Positions 8,087 to 17,554 of a stretch of DNA of 49,059 nt are shown one piece after another. The notes below the pieces were generated by a model. It had not been told where the DNA came from. It did no database searches and worked only from the letters and a program-made list of their open reading frames with translations. How positions within the stretch are numbered: the first letter of the stretch is position 1; each line of letters begins with the position of its first letter. The position numbers and the translations under genes are program-made. Source of the DNA: Bacteroidales bacterium (GTDB lineage Bacteria; Bacteroidota; Bacteroidia; Bacteroidales; UBA10428); the NCBI GenBank assembly GCA_016926235.1, contig JAFGOZ010000484.1, positions 1 to 49,059 of the forward strand, written 5' to 3'.

Positions 8087-9769
8087 TTAGAAGCCTATAT
8101 TGAATCTCAATAAAAACGTATTCTTCTTCCCCTGGAAAAACTCCGGTGTGAACCTGTCCAGGTAGTATTGTGCCGTCTGCCCGTCCACATCATACCCTTT
8201 TGTATTGCTGTGTAGATACTCCAGCGTAATATGGCAATTGGTGAGGATCTCGTATGAAAATACCAGCGAATGGCTGACGCTGGTCCAGGTGTTGTCCTGC
8301 AGGATAGGATAGGTGACAGCAGTACCACCGTCAATATAACTGTATTCGTTGCCATGCCGGGCGTTGGTATAGGCATACCTGGCGTGAAGGCGAGGGAAAG
8401 GCTTTACATCAACAGCGATGAATTTTTCTTCTGAATTGTCGCGCAGCCAGTGCCCCATGTTATAGCTGTTGGACTCATAGGTGAGCGTGGGGACATAATG
8501 TTTGTAGTTGATGGGCACCGACCGGAAATATTCCCCGGTGATGCTTACATTGCTGAGCGGCCAGTTGCTGATCTTTCCCCCGATCTTGTAACTGTAAAAG
8601 TTGTGAATATCCGGATCAGAGGCTCTTTTGGCTGCAAAATCATCCCAGTAGGCAGTCAGGTAAAAGTGGGTGTGTTTCAACAGCCTCGCACTGATGTCAA
8701 CAAACATCTGGGAATTCTGATTGACGATCTTATTGGAGGTCAGGGTATGGTCCACCGACTTGTAAAAAAAGATGGGAATGAGATAAGCCAGGTTAACGCT
8801 CTGATCGCTGTATATGATGGAGTTTCCGAAAGAGAGATTCAGGCCCCTGATCGGAATGAAGGTAAACATGTTGGCCGCCAGGAATTTATTCTTATAGGTA
8901 TCACGATGGATGCCATTGGGTAATAAATAGGTTAATGAACTATCCACCACATCCGATACCAGCCAGGCATGAAAATAGTTAAAATCGAACCATTTCACGG
9001 GGTTGATGTGGAGTTTGACCATGGGAACAGAGGGGGTATGGCCCGAATAAATGGTGGCCCCGTTGTAGTTGTTGCCCCACACCGGGTGATCTTTCACAAT
9101 TCCCACCTGCAGGAAATCCCACGACAGCAGGATCCCGCCCCGCATTTCGCTGAAATCGGCGCCACCCGATAATTGAGGGCTTCCCTTATAAATGCCTCCA
9201 GGTTCCCTGGTAAAATAGCCGGGCTGAACCAGGATCTTATTTACCGTATTATCACGCAAATCGGCATACACGGCCAGGTGTTTTCCTACCGATGCAAAGG
9301 CTTCCAGTCCCCGGTAGGTGCGGGTGTAATGGCCTGATGAATTGCTAAAGTATTCCAGTCCCATAATGGGTCTGAGGGAGAAATTGAAAAGCGAGTCGCT
9401 GTAAAAATAGGCCAGGTGGTTGAGAGAAGTGGAGGAATGGGCGCTTTTTTTGAAGAGGTTGAGTTTCGATCTGGAAGGAAGGTAATTGAACTGGTTGCCG
9501 AAGGCATAGTAATCGAGGTAAAATGCCAGCTCTTCGCGTTGGCGGTTTTTCAGCTTATCTTTCAGGGTATCAGCTTCCGAGAGCTTTATATATATGTAGT
9601 TCCGGGTATAGGGTTTAACGGCGGAGTTCAGGGTGATGAATTTTTCATTGGCGAGTTCATCGAGGAAGTCGTAGATGCGGGTGTTGGAGACGTGGACGTA
9701 TGTGGCTTGACCAGTTGCATTGGCCGAAACGAGCAGGAGAATTGTCGCCAAGTAGATATAGCGTTTCAT
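8087..9769 (-). CDS. Outer-membrane beta-barrel, capsule-assembly Wzi-like
   Basis: 560-aa protein with a signal peptide (ATILLLVSANATGQA, about residues 6-22). An N-terminal helical segment VSNTRIYDFLDELANEKFITLNSAVKPYTRNYI follows, which is characteristic of Bacteroidota Wzi-like proteins. The rest is alternating aromatic beta-strands (for example FNYFHAWLVSDVVDSS, HFYLTAYWDDFAA) ending in RFNIGF, with the C-terminal Phe typical of BamA-folded barrels. Wzi proteins help capsule polysaccharide attach to the outer membrane, which would fit the large glycan locus at 24-48 kb. The two are 15 kb apart, so the link is an inference. An exact TACTTTTG box lies just upstream. The palindromic element abuts its stop. 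Confidence 0.78.
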   Translation of the reverse strand: MKRYIYLATILLLVSANATGQATYVHVSNTRIYDFLDELANEKFITLNSAVKPYTRNYIYIKLSEADTLKDKLKNRQREELAFYLDYYAFGNQFNYLPSRSKLNLFKKSAHSSTSLNHLAYFYSDSLFNFSLRPIMGLEYFSNSSGHYTRTYRGLEAFASVGKHLAVYADLRDNTVNKILVQPGYFTREPGGIYKGSPQLSGGADFSEMRGGILLSWDFLQVGIVKDHPVWGNNYNGATIYSGHTPSVPMVKLHINPVKWFDFNYFHAWLVSDVVDSSLTYLLPNGIHRDTYKNKFLAANMFTFIPIRGLNLSFGNSIIYSDQSVNLAYLIPIFFYKSVDHTLTSNKIVNQNSQMFVDISARLLKHTHFYLTAYWDDFAAKRASDPDIHNFYSYKIGGKISNWPLSNVSITGEYFRSVPINYKHYVPTLTYESNSYNMGHWLRDNSEEKFIAVDVKPFPRLHARYAYTNARHGNEYSYIDGGTAVTYPILQDNTWTSVSHSLVFSYEILTNCHITLEYLHSNTKGYDVDGQTAQYYLDRFTPEFFQGKKNTFLLRFNIGF

Positions 9770-9782
9770 GGGAACTTTTTTT

Positions 9783-9790
9783 CAAAAGTA
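9783..9790 (-). promoter_or_regulatory. Candidate -7 box (TACTTTTG) of the Wzi-like gene
   Basis: Exact match to the Bacteroidota -7 consensus TAnnTTTG on the minus strand. No TTTG box is visible at the usual distance upstream, and the 5' leader would be very short, so this is a tentative call. Confidence 0.35.
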
Positions 9791-10089
9791 AATTAAATTT
9801 CTTTTTTCTTCTCTTTTGTCTACCACACAAAAGAGAAGCAGAAAAAGTCACCACGGATGAAAAAACTGAACCGCCCTTTTCGCACATGCCAGCGCTAACA
9901 AGGGCCGTGCGATTCAGTTTTCTCCGCCATCCGTGGACGCCCTACGCACGTGGCAAGACATGGGCTAACTCATCGCTTTGATATAGAGCACCCTGGAGTT
10001 TTGTAAGCATTTAAACACTATAGGAAAGTATAATCTTTCACTTTTATCTAGAATAAAATAATTTAGAGTGAAAGGGAAGTATAATTAAT
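9791..10089. other. Intergenic region with three inverted repeats
   Basis: About 300 bp without a gene. It holds a perfect 12-bp stem with a 7-nt loop at 9808-9838 (CTTCTCTTTTGT paired with ACAAAAGAGAAG). A larger imperfect pair follows at 9851-9870 and 9913-9936 (CCACGGATG ... CATCCGTGG). A CTTTCACT/AGTGAAAG pair at 10035-10042 and 10067-10074 lies just downstream of the toxin remnant and may end its transcript. None is followed by a clear T-tract. Confidence 0.6.
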
Positions 10090-10293
10090 TTAAACCTGCT
10101 TAAAACCAGTATTCCTTTGCCGGGGAAGAAAAAAGCCCTTGATACAATTTGGATTAATTATACAGACTTGAATATGTGTCTTCTCATTAAAACCGGCATC
10201 CGGATAGAAAGAAATATCCTTTAATAAACAATTCTGCACATCCCTTTCACAACCGTGAAATCCAAGGATCAGGTTAGGCCTGGTAAGATACAC
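10090..10293 (-). pseudogene. Collapsed ADP-ribosyltransferase-like toxin (internal deletion)
   Basis: A 67-codon reading frame starting at GTG. The N-terminal part YLTRPNLILGFHGCERDV matches the start of a roughly 180-200-aa Bacteroidota family whose members continue with a YDWLGxGxYFWE motif (ADP-ribosyltransferase/DUF3990-like). The rest, FYPDAGFNEKTHIQVCIINP followed by NCIKGFFLPR, matches the extreme C-terminus of the same family. The catalytic middle, roughly 120-140 residues by my recollection of full-length members, is missing. The junction is in frame, so an open frame survives, but the product cannot be an active enzyme. It lies 12 bp downstream of an intact small ORF, as expected for this two-gene module. 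I rely on remembered family sequence; no search was run. Confidence 0.65.
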
Positions 10294-10305
10294 AGTGAAG
10301 GAAGA

Positions 10306-10473
10306 TTACTTTCTAACAGGAATATAAATATCCTTGTAGGGATCTTTAAGGTTTCCCTTTTTATCGATAATTCCAGCGGCAATAAAAGTTGCTTTGATTT
10401 CTTTTCTAGTCCGGGGATTTGTCTGAGCCTTTTTGATATGGCCTAAAATTCTTTTAGCGTCTTCTGAACTCAT
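10306..10473 (-). CDS. Small protein paired with the toxin remnant, possible antitoxin
   Basis: 55-aa ORF starting at ATG 10473, reading MSSEDAKRILGHIKKAQTNP and ending YKDIYIPVRK. It is charged and helical, with no membrane segment. It directly precedes the collapsed ART-like gene with 12 bp between them and in the same frame. I recall small proteins with similar starts and an IIDKKGNLKxPYxDIYIP ending upstream of full-length members of that toxin family, so an antitoxin or accessory role is inferred. It seems intact although its partner is broken. Confidence 0.6.
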   Translation of the reverse strand: MSSEDAKRILGHIKKAQTNPRTRKEIKATFIAAGIIDKKGNLKDPYKDIYIPVRK

Positions 10474-10806
10474 GATTTTGCAGGTAACTTATTTACAAAC
10501 TAAAATACTATTATTAATCATGTACTACATGATAATCGGCTACAATTGTAGTGAAAATTTGAATCATTTCAAAACGATCGTTCATGACAATTCCTTTCCA
10601 AGTGATGATATGTTTTGAAAAAACCTATTACTTGATTTTGGGTGAATTCTTTCTTTTTTGCGTCTTAACGGCCCCGCCTGCGCTGACGCTTCGTCGGGCA
10701 GGCCCGCCTGACCGGACGGGAAGGTTTGCGAGAAACAAATCTGCGGGATTTAAATCTGCGTTATCTGCGCGATCTGCGAGAAACTTTTATTCTTCCGCGA
10801 GAAATT
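10474..10806. repeat. Mosaic repeat, copy 1: 25-bp conserved block, GC-rich core, TGCGAGAAA units
   Basis: After about 150 bp of AT-rich sequence (promoter region of the small ORF), a 25-bp block at 10625-10649 (CTATTACTTGA...GTGAATTC) is identical to the one at 22764-22788. It is followed by TGCGTCTTAACGGC, a GC-rich palindrome-like core (CCCGCCTGCGCTGACGCTTC..GGGCAGG, about 10674-10704) and several TCTGCG/TGCGAGAAA units. The repeat ends at the stop codon of the minus-strand lipoprotein gene. The same order occurs at 22764-22985. Confidence 0.8.
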
Positions 10807-11592
10807 TTACTCCGCCGGTAAATACAACAACCTCTCCCACAAATCGATACGATACACCGTACACGGTTCTACCCCCTGCAGCGGACCGGGCCAGCTGGTT
10901 TTAGCCGCCTGGTCCATGTTACTGAGGTATTCGAATGAGATATACTGGCAGAGCATGGTTTCTCCATGGGGCAGGATCATTTTATACAGATCCCATCCCA
11001 GGTCCAGTCCGGTTTGCACCCGCTCCCTATAAGCCTTCTCAATAAGGTCCCGCACATAATTTTCAAAAGCAGCCACATTGTCCTTTTTGACAGCCAGAAA
11101 AGTGACAACGGCATATTGGTAGGGTTTCTTCGTAGTAGGCTCCACGGTGGCAATCCGTTCCACCGACTGGGCCCGCACGATTTCACGGGCACGGTAGGTG
11201 TCTTCCATCAGTTTGGCTTCGTTGATCCCGGGAAGCACTTTGGTGATGATGTCATCGCTGTATACAAAAGCCATATCGCTGTACTTTTTGTAGGTCTCCA
11301 TCACCGCAAAATTGTATTCCGATCTTGTTCCGGCAAACCAGACCCGGAAGACATTCCAGCCGGTAATTCCTCCCTGCCGGATGTGTTCTTCCTGGACAGG
11401 TTTCCACATTTCACTTTCCAGTTTGAGATAATCGTTGATTCTTTCCGGAAGTGCCTTGTTGTAATCAATATTCCCGTAAACCTGCACTTTTTCCTGGGCT
11501 GTCGTTTCGTTACAGGAAAAGATCAAAACGCCAAACAATGCAATAAACACCTGTGGTGCTATGAATGCTAATGAGGACCTTATTTTTTTCAT
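10807..11592 (-). CDS. Hypothetical secreted lipoprotein
   Basis: 261-aa protein with a hydrophobic signal segment and lipobox LIFSC (Cys at about residue 27), then NETTAQEKVQVYG. The mature part is helical/beta mixed. It contains two similar-looking halves, with WNVFRVWFAGTRSEYNFAVMETYKKYSD and later YAVVTFLAVKKDNVAAFENYVRDLIEKAY. This suggests a duplicated ferredoxin-like (dimeric alpha/beta barrel, NIPSNAP-like) fold, but I cannot confirm it. No catalytic motif is recognised. Monocistronic. A TTTG at about 19-20 bp from a weak TACCTTAA box may be its promoter. Its 3' end abuts the mosaic repeat. Confidence 0.75.
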   Translation of the reverse strand: MKKIRSSLAFIAPQVFIALFGVLIFSCNETTAQEKVQVYGNIDYNKALPERINDYLKLESEMWKPVQEEHIRQGGITGWNVFRVWFAGTRSEYNFAVMETYKKYSDMAFVYSDDIITKVLPGINEAKLMEDTYRAREIVRAQSVERIATVEPTTKKPYQYAVVTFLAVKKDNVAAFENYVRDLIEKAYRERVQTGLDLGWDLYKMILPHGETMLCQYISFEYLSNMDQAAKTSWPGPLQGVEPCTVYRIDLWERLLYLPAE

Positions 11593-11639
11593 ATTTTTAG
11601 GGTTATGAGGTTAAGGTACAGTTAAATTTTGGATTGCAC

Positions 11640-11900
11640 AAATCTTAGATGAGAGGGGGAGATGGGGAGAGGAAGGAGTATGGAGTAGGGAGTAGGGAGA
11701 AGGGAGTAGGGAGTAGGGAGTAGGGAGAAGTAGCAGCAGCAGAGGCAATAGCAGTAAAAGTCTTGCAGTCAGGCAGTCGTGCAGTCGTGCAGTCATGCAG
11801 TCGTGTAGTCGTGCTGTCTGGGGTGAATTCTTCCTTGCGTCTTTGCGCCTCTGCGAGAAACTTTTATACGGGAAATTCCTCTGTAAGAAATCTTCTTCAT
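11640..11900. repeat. Composite simple-sequence repeat bracketing the giant-protein unit (left)
   Basis: In order on the plus strand this holds GAGAGGGGGAGATGGGG-type purine repeats, GTAGGGA(G) units (11675-11730), and a 12-bp sequence AGCAGTAAAAGT at 11750-11761. About six TGCAGTCG units (11764-11817) and a TGCGTCTTTGCGCCTCTGCGAGAAAC block follow. The right-hand side of the giant-gene unit (21660-21811) has the same purine repeat, the identical 12-mer and a TGCAGTTT array in the same orientation. No gene is present. Confidence 0.8.
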
Positions 11901-12217
11901 CCGGGTGAGAGATTTTCGGATATTTTACCGGGTTTTTATCAAAAAAATAGCTGAATTACTTGACTTTAGGGTTGCCAATTCGTAACTTTCAATACATATT
12001 GTGAACCAATTTACCAAACCCTATTTTAACGGACATGAAATTTATATGCAAGATCTTTTTGATACCATTCTGTTGAGGTAATTTGTAATCTGCCATTAAG
12101 GTTTCCTCCGCAGTTGAAGAGGATATCCGATCCGATTAATGCACAGCTTTTTAGACGCAAGAATCTTTTAAGAACACATGTTGGAGTAAAAAACTGACAC
12201 ATTGTTCTGTTTATTGC
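11901..12217. other. Leader region of the giant-protein operon
   Basis: About 315 bp with no convincing gene (a minus-strand frame here has no family features and overlaps the next gene's start). It must carry the operon promoter. I see no exact TAnnTTTG box, and TTCTGTTTATTGC just before the ATG is the nearest resemblance. Confidence 0.5.
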
Positions 12218-15200
12218 ATGGATACGCGCTACAACGAATTGCTTAACAAAACTATGGAAACAAAACAACTCACTGCCTTGCTGGCCAACCTGACAGGTCA
12301 TTTGCGGGTTACTAATGCAGATGAAAAAAAGCGAATCGAAAAACTACAAAAAACGATTGCTGAGGCTGCGTTGTACCAGGACCCCTCAACGATCAGGGGG
12401 CATGAATTTATTTATGAAAGAAGCGACATGTTTCTTTCATCGAAAATCGGGAGTAGCCGGCTCGATAAAATAGGCAGCATCACCGGGCAAATCATTAAAG
12501 GAGACAAACCACCGCAAACGAAGGTTTTTGTACGGAATGTTCCTGTCCGGACTACGCAAATTCCCGGCAGTATAACACATGCTTCCGCCGGAGTGCATGT
12601 GGAAACCCTCGGGCCCTTTACGGATTCGTATGGGGTATCGCATTGGTTCGACTTTGCGCCGATAACAAGGTTAATTGCCTTATATATTAAGGGGCAGCGT
12701 ATGCCCGTGATATTGTTTAAGGCTAAATTCAGAGAACCGCTCCATCACCTGGTAAACGGAATACCCGTTGAACTTGTCAAAAATTTCGCTATTGAACCAA
12801 ATACGTTATGGATCCACGGGAAGGTCTTTTCACCGGAAGTTCCTGAAAACTGTTATTGCGGACTCCGTGTAAAAGGTGGAACCTTAAGTGCGGATACACT
12901 TCCATTTCTTGAAAACAATAAGTTGACTTTACCGGCTAACGCGCAGATTACCTGTGAACTGAAGCTCGAACAAAGCCCTGGATTGGCTGGCAACCTTCGC
13001 AGCGCTTATGGCAAGGATGCCAGAAACGCATCCTTACAATTGCCCGATGTTTTCAAATTCTCCTGTAAAAATCAGAAGATCAGTATTCTTGCGATAAGTG
13101 ATGCTGAATGGAAGGTGTACGGGGAGAAAAACAAATTTTCCTACGTGCAGGGTCACGACTGCATGTATCATTCGGGAATCGGCCGGGTCGGCATTCCCAT
13201 GAATTCTGAACCCTCAGCTTTCAGGGTCAGAAAATGTGAATCGGAATTTTTTAGTCTGGCTGGCAAGGCAGAAATCAAGAACAGTTGGTGGGCATTGTCC
13301 GTAACCACCATTGATATTTCGCATCCGTTGGAAGCAGCCGGGAATGGGGCCCTGCTTGCAGAATTAAGTAAAGGTTTGTTTGCAAAATGGACCGGCCTGC
13401 AAAACAAATCAGTTGCGCTGAAAAATCCTGTCCTGCTTGGCGAGCCCGACAGGATTGGCATAACTGATCAATACAGCGACGGAAGCGGCGCTTTTCAACA
13501 ATTTGATGGCTGGAAGGATGATCAAAACATTCACGGAACAGCACTGGAAAGCTGTTACCTGAAAGACACCCCCTTCATTTACAATACGATTGCCGCAGGT
13601 GTTGAATTGATCTCCGGTAAAAGTGATTGGGATATTAGAACGGACAGGCCTGTGAAGGTAAATGGCGAAGCTGTTGCGGTACGGACAAAAGGCAGCGTTT
13701 TTATCATAGCAATCTCTGACGAAAAGGCTTTGTTGATGGTGATCGATGAGAACATGCTGTGGGATAATAAACTTCCCGGTGAAAAGATACCGAAAATAAG
13801 CCCTTTTGCGCTCGCACTGCATAACGCTCTCTTCACGGTCACACCCCCTAACGGTCTCGTGTTATTTGCAGAATCCGGGCATGATCTGAAAACACTTACC
13901 GGTGGAAGCCTGATCCTGGCCTTTGGACTTTATTCCTACCTGCCTACCCTTCCCGACCCGTATGCTGCCAACCTCGGGATATTCAACAATCAATTTGCGA
14001 CAGTCAATGTGAAGACCAGCAATGTAAAAAAGGCTGGCAATGTTTGGCTCTGGCTGATAGGACTTGTTAAATGGCAATCCAATGACCAGGGTGATTTTAC
14101 GGTGAATACCTCGTTTCATTTTGCACCCCTGGCAGTCACCGGGCATATTCAGGCAGGAGAGGAAATGGCAGACAGTGCAACAAAACCGGGTATGGTTGGC
14201 CATTTGGTGGCCAAGTCCGGCAGGATTCACCCTCAGGCTTATGTTCAGACTGGGATGGTAATCCGACCGGAAACAGATGACTTTACAGGCAATAACCTGG
14301 AAGGGTTTTCCCTGCTTGACGTCAGCAGCAAAGCCAATCAGATGGGGATCTCTTTTGGCTGGCATAACGGAAAATTACATGCCCTTGCGGAAAGAAAATT
14401 TAAGATTAATGTTACGGATGAATACAACGCAGTTGCTTTACCTTTTTGGGTTACTGGTCTAGACGTAATTACAGCAGGCATGAACGCACAGGCGTTCACG
14501 GTTCCGGCAATAGCCTGGGAGCCGGTGTTTAATCTTACACCCCCTGCACCACCGTTTGTTGAGGGAACGCTTGATGCAGACGGGATTCTGCTTACAGATC
14601 CGGGAATCAATGATCCGCCGGTCGGATTTAATTACTATAAGAATGATGGAATTCCCACCCGGATCGGCAATTTCAGCTTAAGGCCGGTACCGCTGTCACC
14701 GATACCCATGATGGATTATTTGGTAGATAGTTATAGAAACAAGGAAGACGGGATAACTTTTGCTGTCTTTAACCTTCCCTTTGGTATGCTGGCCATGGCC
14801 ATCCTTGACCACGAATCGGGACAAATGAAAATACCCGACATAAAAAACATTAGACCTGAATTTGATAATTCCATCTCTGGAGGCATTCAGCTTGAATTGA
14901 CCGCCGGAACATCCTTCCTGCCTGATGATGAAAACAATATGTTTGAAGGCTTTACCATGCAACTGGTCAACATAAATGATCCGGACGGAACTCCCAACAA
15001 TTCAAGTACGTTGGCGGGAACACCAACACAGATCTTCAACAATGAATTTCACATCAATAAAAGCAATCTTCCGGGACGTCCGGGGGTTCCGGTCACAGGC
15101 ATTGGAATCAGCGGTTATGGTGCCAGCATGTTCAGTGAATGGCAGAACAAGGCAGCCATATTTGCACAAACGAGCCAGGCACAGTTTAATGTCGTTACCG

Positions 15201-17518
15201 GTCGTACCAACCATGAGGTGGTGCAGGTAAAAAGCATGCTGTATCCATGGGGAATAAGAGTGGTGAGGACAATCACATTATTCCGTTTGGCCAATGGCTA
15301 TGTGGCCCGCATCGACAGCGGCTGGAAAGCAGAAAGCGATGGCAAATATGACTTTGATTATCACAAAGTAGTAGTTGACAGTGAGCATATGCCTGTAATG
15401 GAGGATGGAAGAGTTAAAAAGGAATTGAAAGAAAAGCCCTTTATTTTTCATCCCGGTATTGTCAGAGGCCTGTTCAACGTGAGAAATATCAGGGAACAAC
15501 CCAAGGTTTTCAGAAACGGAGAAGCGGACCTCAGGGCCGTGACATTTGATGCCGATGTTATGCTGGAGCATGTGACGGAAGGCGCTCAGGGTAACCTTGT
15601 CCCGTCGAAAGGTATTCTTGCCTATGTGCAGGTAGCCCCTGCCGCGCGTCCGATCACACCCGAGGAATTTACAGCCTTACTGCGATCGGAAAACAATTCA
15701 ATCGGCGGACCCGTTGGTTGTGTTCTGAAAGTGGCTGGTACACCGCAACGAATGAAGATCAGCCGCTTTGATGTAGCCGCTGCGGATGATCAAGGCGACA
15801 ACCCCAGATTCGTTTGCGCTGCAAGGGGTTCAGTTATTATGCCCAAGGACGGCAGCTGGACCATGGTACAGCATGCCCGAAGGACAGGCGACGTTTCACC
15901 GCTTCCCGAGCAGCTTGGTGTGCCTCTTGTTCGGATTGGGCAATGGGTAAAAGACCAGGTTGTCCCTGACAATGCCAACGATTATCTTCTTCGCCTGGCC
16001 AATCCTGAGGACCTGTTGAAAGCTCCTGATGAAAATACGATCAACTTTGGTCTTCTTCAGAACATGGGCACACAGAAAGTTCTGTTCATGGCACCTGGGT
16101 TTAAAACAGGAATTAATACTTTGTTGAGTAAAACACCTCCGCTTTTTGCCGATTCCTTCCGCCTGCTGAACAGCAATGGCATTTTTCCAAATATCGGTAC
16201 GCTGGATAATGATTTCGGGCAGGCGATTTCGTTATTGAAAGGATTGGACGTGCATAATAATCCTGTTGCAGAAGCATTTGAAAGCATTATTGCAGGTGCA
16301 AATGATAAAGTATATAAATTACTGGAACTTCACGCATTGGAACCTGCCGGTAAACTTTTGGATCAGGGGTATTCCCTGGCCAAAAAAGCAGGGGGTGTCA
16401 TTGACAAAGCCCTGAAGTTCGATCTGCCCTCTTTCGATTACCCCCTGATCAATCTTCCCGGAAAACTCGTGATCGCCATACAATACAAAGCAGACAGTAC
16501 AGCAAATGGAGGGGGGGCATATACCGGGAAGCTTGATTATGATGTGAATTCGTTTGCCAATAAACTGGCAGACACCTGGAAAGGCAGAATGGATAACCTT
16601 TCGATCGTTGTTTCGATCGGTCCGTTGACGGAGGTGATGACAATCAAAGGCAATTTCAATTCGCAAAAAGGCGTTGAGACTGATTTTGGCAGCAGCAATG
16701 ATCCGGCGGGATTAAGTTTGCCAAAACCTGAAATTAAATTCAGTGAAGCACTGGATCCGGTTATAGAAGTATTGGCTATTTTGGATTCACTGAGTACCGG
16801 TGAATATGGCGATGCGCTGAAAAAAGGACTGAAGATCGCAATGAGCAACAGTGCCAACATCTGGGAGTACAAGTTTGAAGCGAACAAAGACATACCACTG
16901 GTAAAGTTCCCGCCAACCAAGGCCTTATACGACAATCCTTCAACGCCTTTGAAACTGGAAGCCAGCATGAGCCTGGGTGTTTTCTTCAACTCCGCGCTCA
17001 GGGTGACCTCAGACCCAAGCCAGTTGTTGCCCTCGGCAGGCGGATATTTTAAGTTTCATGGCGGTCTGCAGGTGATGTGTGCTACCGTGGGAGGGGCATC
17101 ACTATATGCGGTTGGCCAGGTCGACCTGAAACTGGAGGCCGATACCAGTCCCCGGGTCGCCGTAACCATGAAATTTGGCTTCGGGGTGCAGATTGCAGTC
17201 GGAATACCTGTTGTAGGAAATGCCAGTGTTTTGTTCATGGTGGGCCTTGAGGTTTTTGCCGACAGCAGCGCCGTGGTGAAAATTACTGCCATCATGTTAT
17301 TCAGGGGGCATGCGGAATTGCTGGGTGGATTGGTTGGTGTTACCATAACAATCGAAGCAAGGGGAACTGTTGAACAGGCAGGCAATGCATTGCCGGGAGA
17401 AGGCACGCCGCCAACAAGCTGCAAGGCACAGGTAACCTTCGCACTCGATATCAGCATCTTCCTGATCATTGATATCAGTTTCAGTGAAACCTGGGAAGAA
17501 ACCAGGCGCATCGCATAA
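12218..17518 (+). CDS. Giant protein A of unknown function (1766 aa)
   Basis: 1766-aa protein with no signal peptide, no lipobox and no T9SS tail, hence probably cytoplasmic or exported by a non-classical route. Two starts are possible: ATG 12218, or ATG 12254 (METKQLTALLANLTGHLRV), which looks like a natural N-terminus. The first 1500 residues are mostly beta-rich, with recurrent Gly/Pro/Trp turns (for example YPWGIRVVRTITLFRLANGY at about 1007-1026). A helical stretch lies at about 1345-1400. The C-terminus has three apolar, glycine-rich stretches near residues 1661-1681, 1690-1715 and 1741-1758 (IFLIIDISFS), which may insert in a membrane or form a buried sheet. No catalytic motif is recognised. 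The stop is 36 bp before giant gene B, implying one operon. Confidence 0.85.
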   Translation: MDTRYNELLNKTMETKQLTALLANLTGHLRVTNADEKKRIEKLQKTIAEAALYQDPSTIRGHEFIYERSDMFLSSKIGSSRLDKIGSITGQIIKGDKPPQTKVFVRNVPVRTTQIPGSITHASAGVHVETLGPFTDSYGVSHWFDFAPITRLIALYIKGQRMPVILFKAKFREPLHHLVNGIPVELVKNFAIEPNTLWIHGKVFSPEVPENCYCGLRVKGGTLSADTLPFLENNKLTLPANAQITCELKLEQSPGLAGNLRSAYGKDARNASLQLPDVFKFSCKNQKISILAISDAEWKVYGEKNKFSYVQGHDCMYHSGIGRVGIPMNSEPSAFRVRKCESEFFSLAGKAEIKNSWWALSVTTIDISHPLEAAGNGALLAELSKGLFAKWTGLQNKSVALKNPVLLGEPDRIGITDQYSDGSGAFQQFDGWKDDQNIHGTALESCYLKDTPFIYNTIAAGVELISGKSDWDIRTDRPVKVNGEAVAVRTKGSVFIIAISDEKALLMVIDENMLWDNKLPGEKIPKISPFALALHNALFTVTPPNGLVLFAESGHDLKTLTGGSLILAFGLYSYLPTLPDPYAANLGIFNNQFATVNVKTSNVKKAGNVWLWLIGLVKWQSNDQGDFTVNTSFHFAPLAVTGHIQAGEEMADSATKPGMVGHLVAKSGRIHPQAYVQTGMVIRPETDDFTGNNLEGFSLLDVSSKANQMGISFGWHNGKLHALAERKFKINVTDEYNAVALPFWVTGLDVITAGMNAQAFTVPAIAWEPVFNLTPPAPPFVEGTLDADGILLTDPGINDPPVGFNYYKNDGIPTRIGNFSLRPVPLSPIPMMDYLVDSYRNKEDGITFAVFNLPFGMLAMAILDHESGQMKIPDIKNIRPEFDNSISGGIQLELTAGTSFLPDDENNMFEGFTMQLVNINDPDGTPNNSSTLAGTPTQIFNNEFHINKSNLPGRPGVPVTGIGISGYGASMFSEWQNKAAIFAQTSQAQFNVVTGRTNHEVVQVKSMLYPWGIRVVRTITLFRLANGYVARIDSGWKAESDGKYDFDYHKVVVDSEHMPVMEDGRVKKELKEKPFIFHPGIVRGLFNVRNIREQPKVFRNGEADLRAVTFDADVMLEHVTEGAQGNLVPSKGILAYVQVAPAARPITPEEFTALLRSENNSIGGPVGCVLKVAGTPQRMKISRFDVAAADDQGDNPRFVCAARGSVIMPKDGSWTMVQHARRTGDVSPLPEQLGVPLVRIGQWVKDQVVPDNANDYLLRLANPEDLLKAPDENTINFGLLQNMGTQKVLFMAPGFKTGINTLLSKTPPLFADSFRLLNSNGIFPNIGTLDNDFGQAISLLKGLDVHNNPVAEAFESIIAGANDKVYKLLELHALEPAGKLLDQGYSLAKKAGGVIDKALKFDLPSFDYPLINLPGKLVIAIQYKADSTANGGGAYTGKLDYDVNSFANKLADTWKGRMDNLSIVVSIGPLTEVMTIKGNFNSQKGVETDFGSSNDPAGLSLPKPEIKFSEALDPVIEVLAILDSLSTGEYGDALKKGLKIAMSNSANIWEYKFEANKDIPLVKFPPTKALYDNPSTPLKLEASMSLGVFFNSALRVTSDPSQLLPSAGGYFKFHGGLQVMCATVGGASLYAVGQVDLKLEADTSPRVAVTMKFGFGVQIAVGIPVVGNASVLFMVGLEVFADSSAVVKITAIMLFRGHAELLGGLVGVTITIEARGTVEQAGNALPGEGTPPTSCKAQVTFALDISIFLIIDISFSETWEETRRIA

Positions 17519-17554
17519 ACCGAAGTAATTTATAATAATAAAATACTTACTGTC

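Noticed and set aside
8450..8923. 157-codon plus-strand ORF
   Set aside because: Lies entirely opposite the Wzi-like gene, with composition mirroring its antisense and no family features.
9808..9838. Intrinsic terminator
   Set aside because: The 12-bp stem is perfect, but neither strand has a following T-tract.
10966..11571. 201-codon plus-strand ORF
   Set aside because: Antisense to the lipoprotein gene, which has a clear signal peptide and lipobox on the other strand.
12026..12301. 91-codon minus-strand ORF before giant gene A
   Set aside because: Overlaps the start of gene A, shows no family pattern and has unusual Cys/Phe composition for a real protein here.
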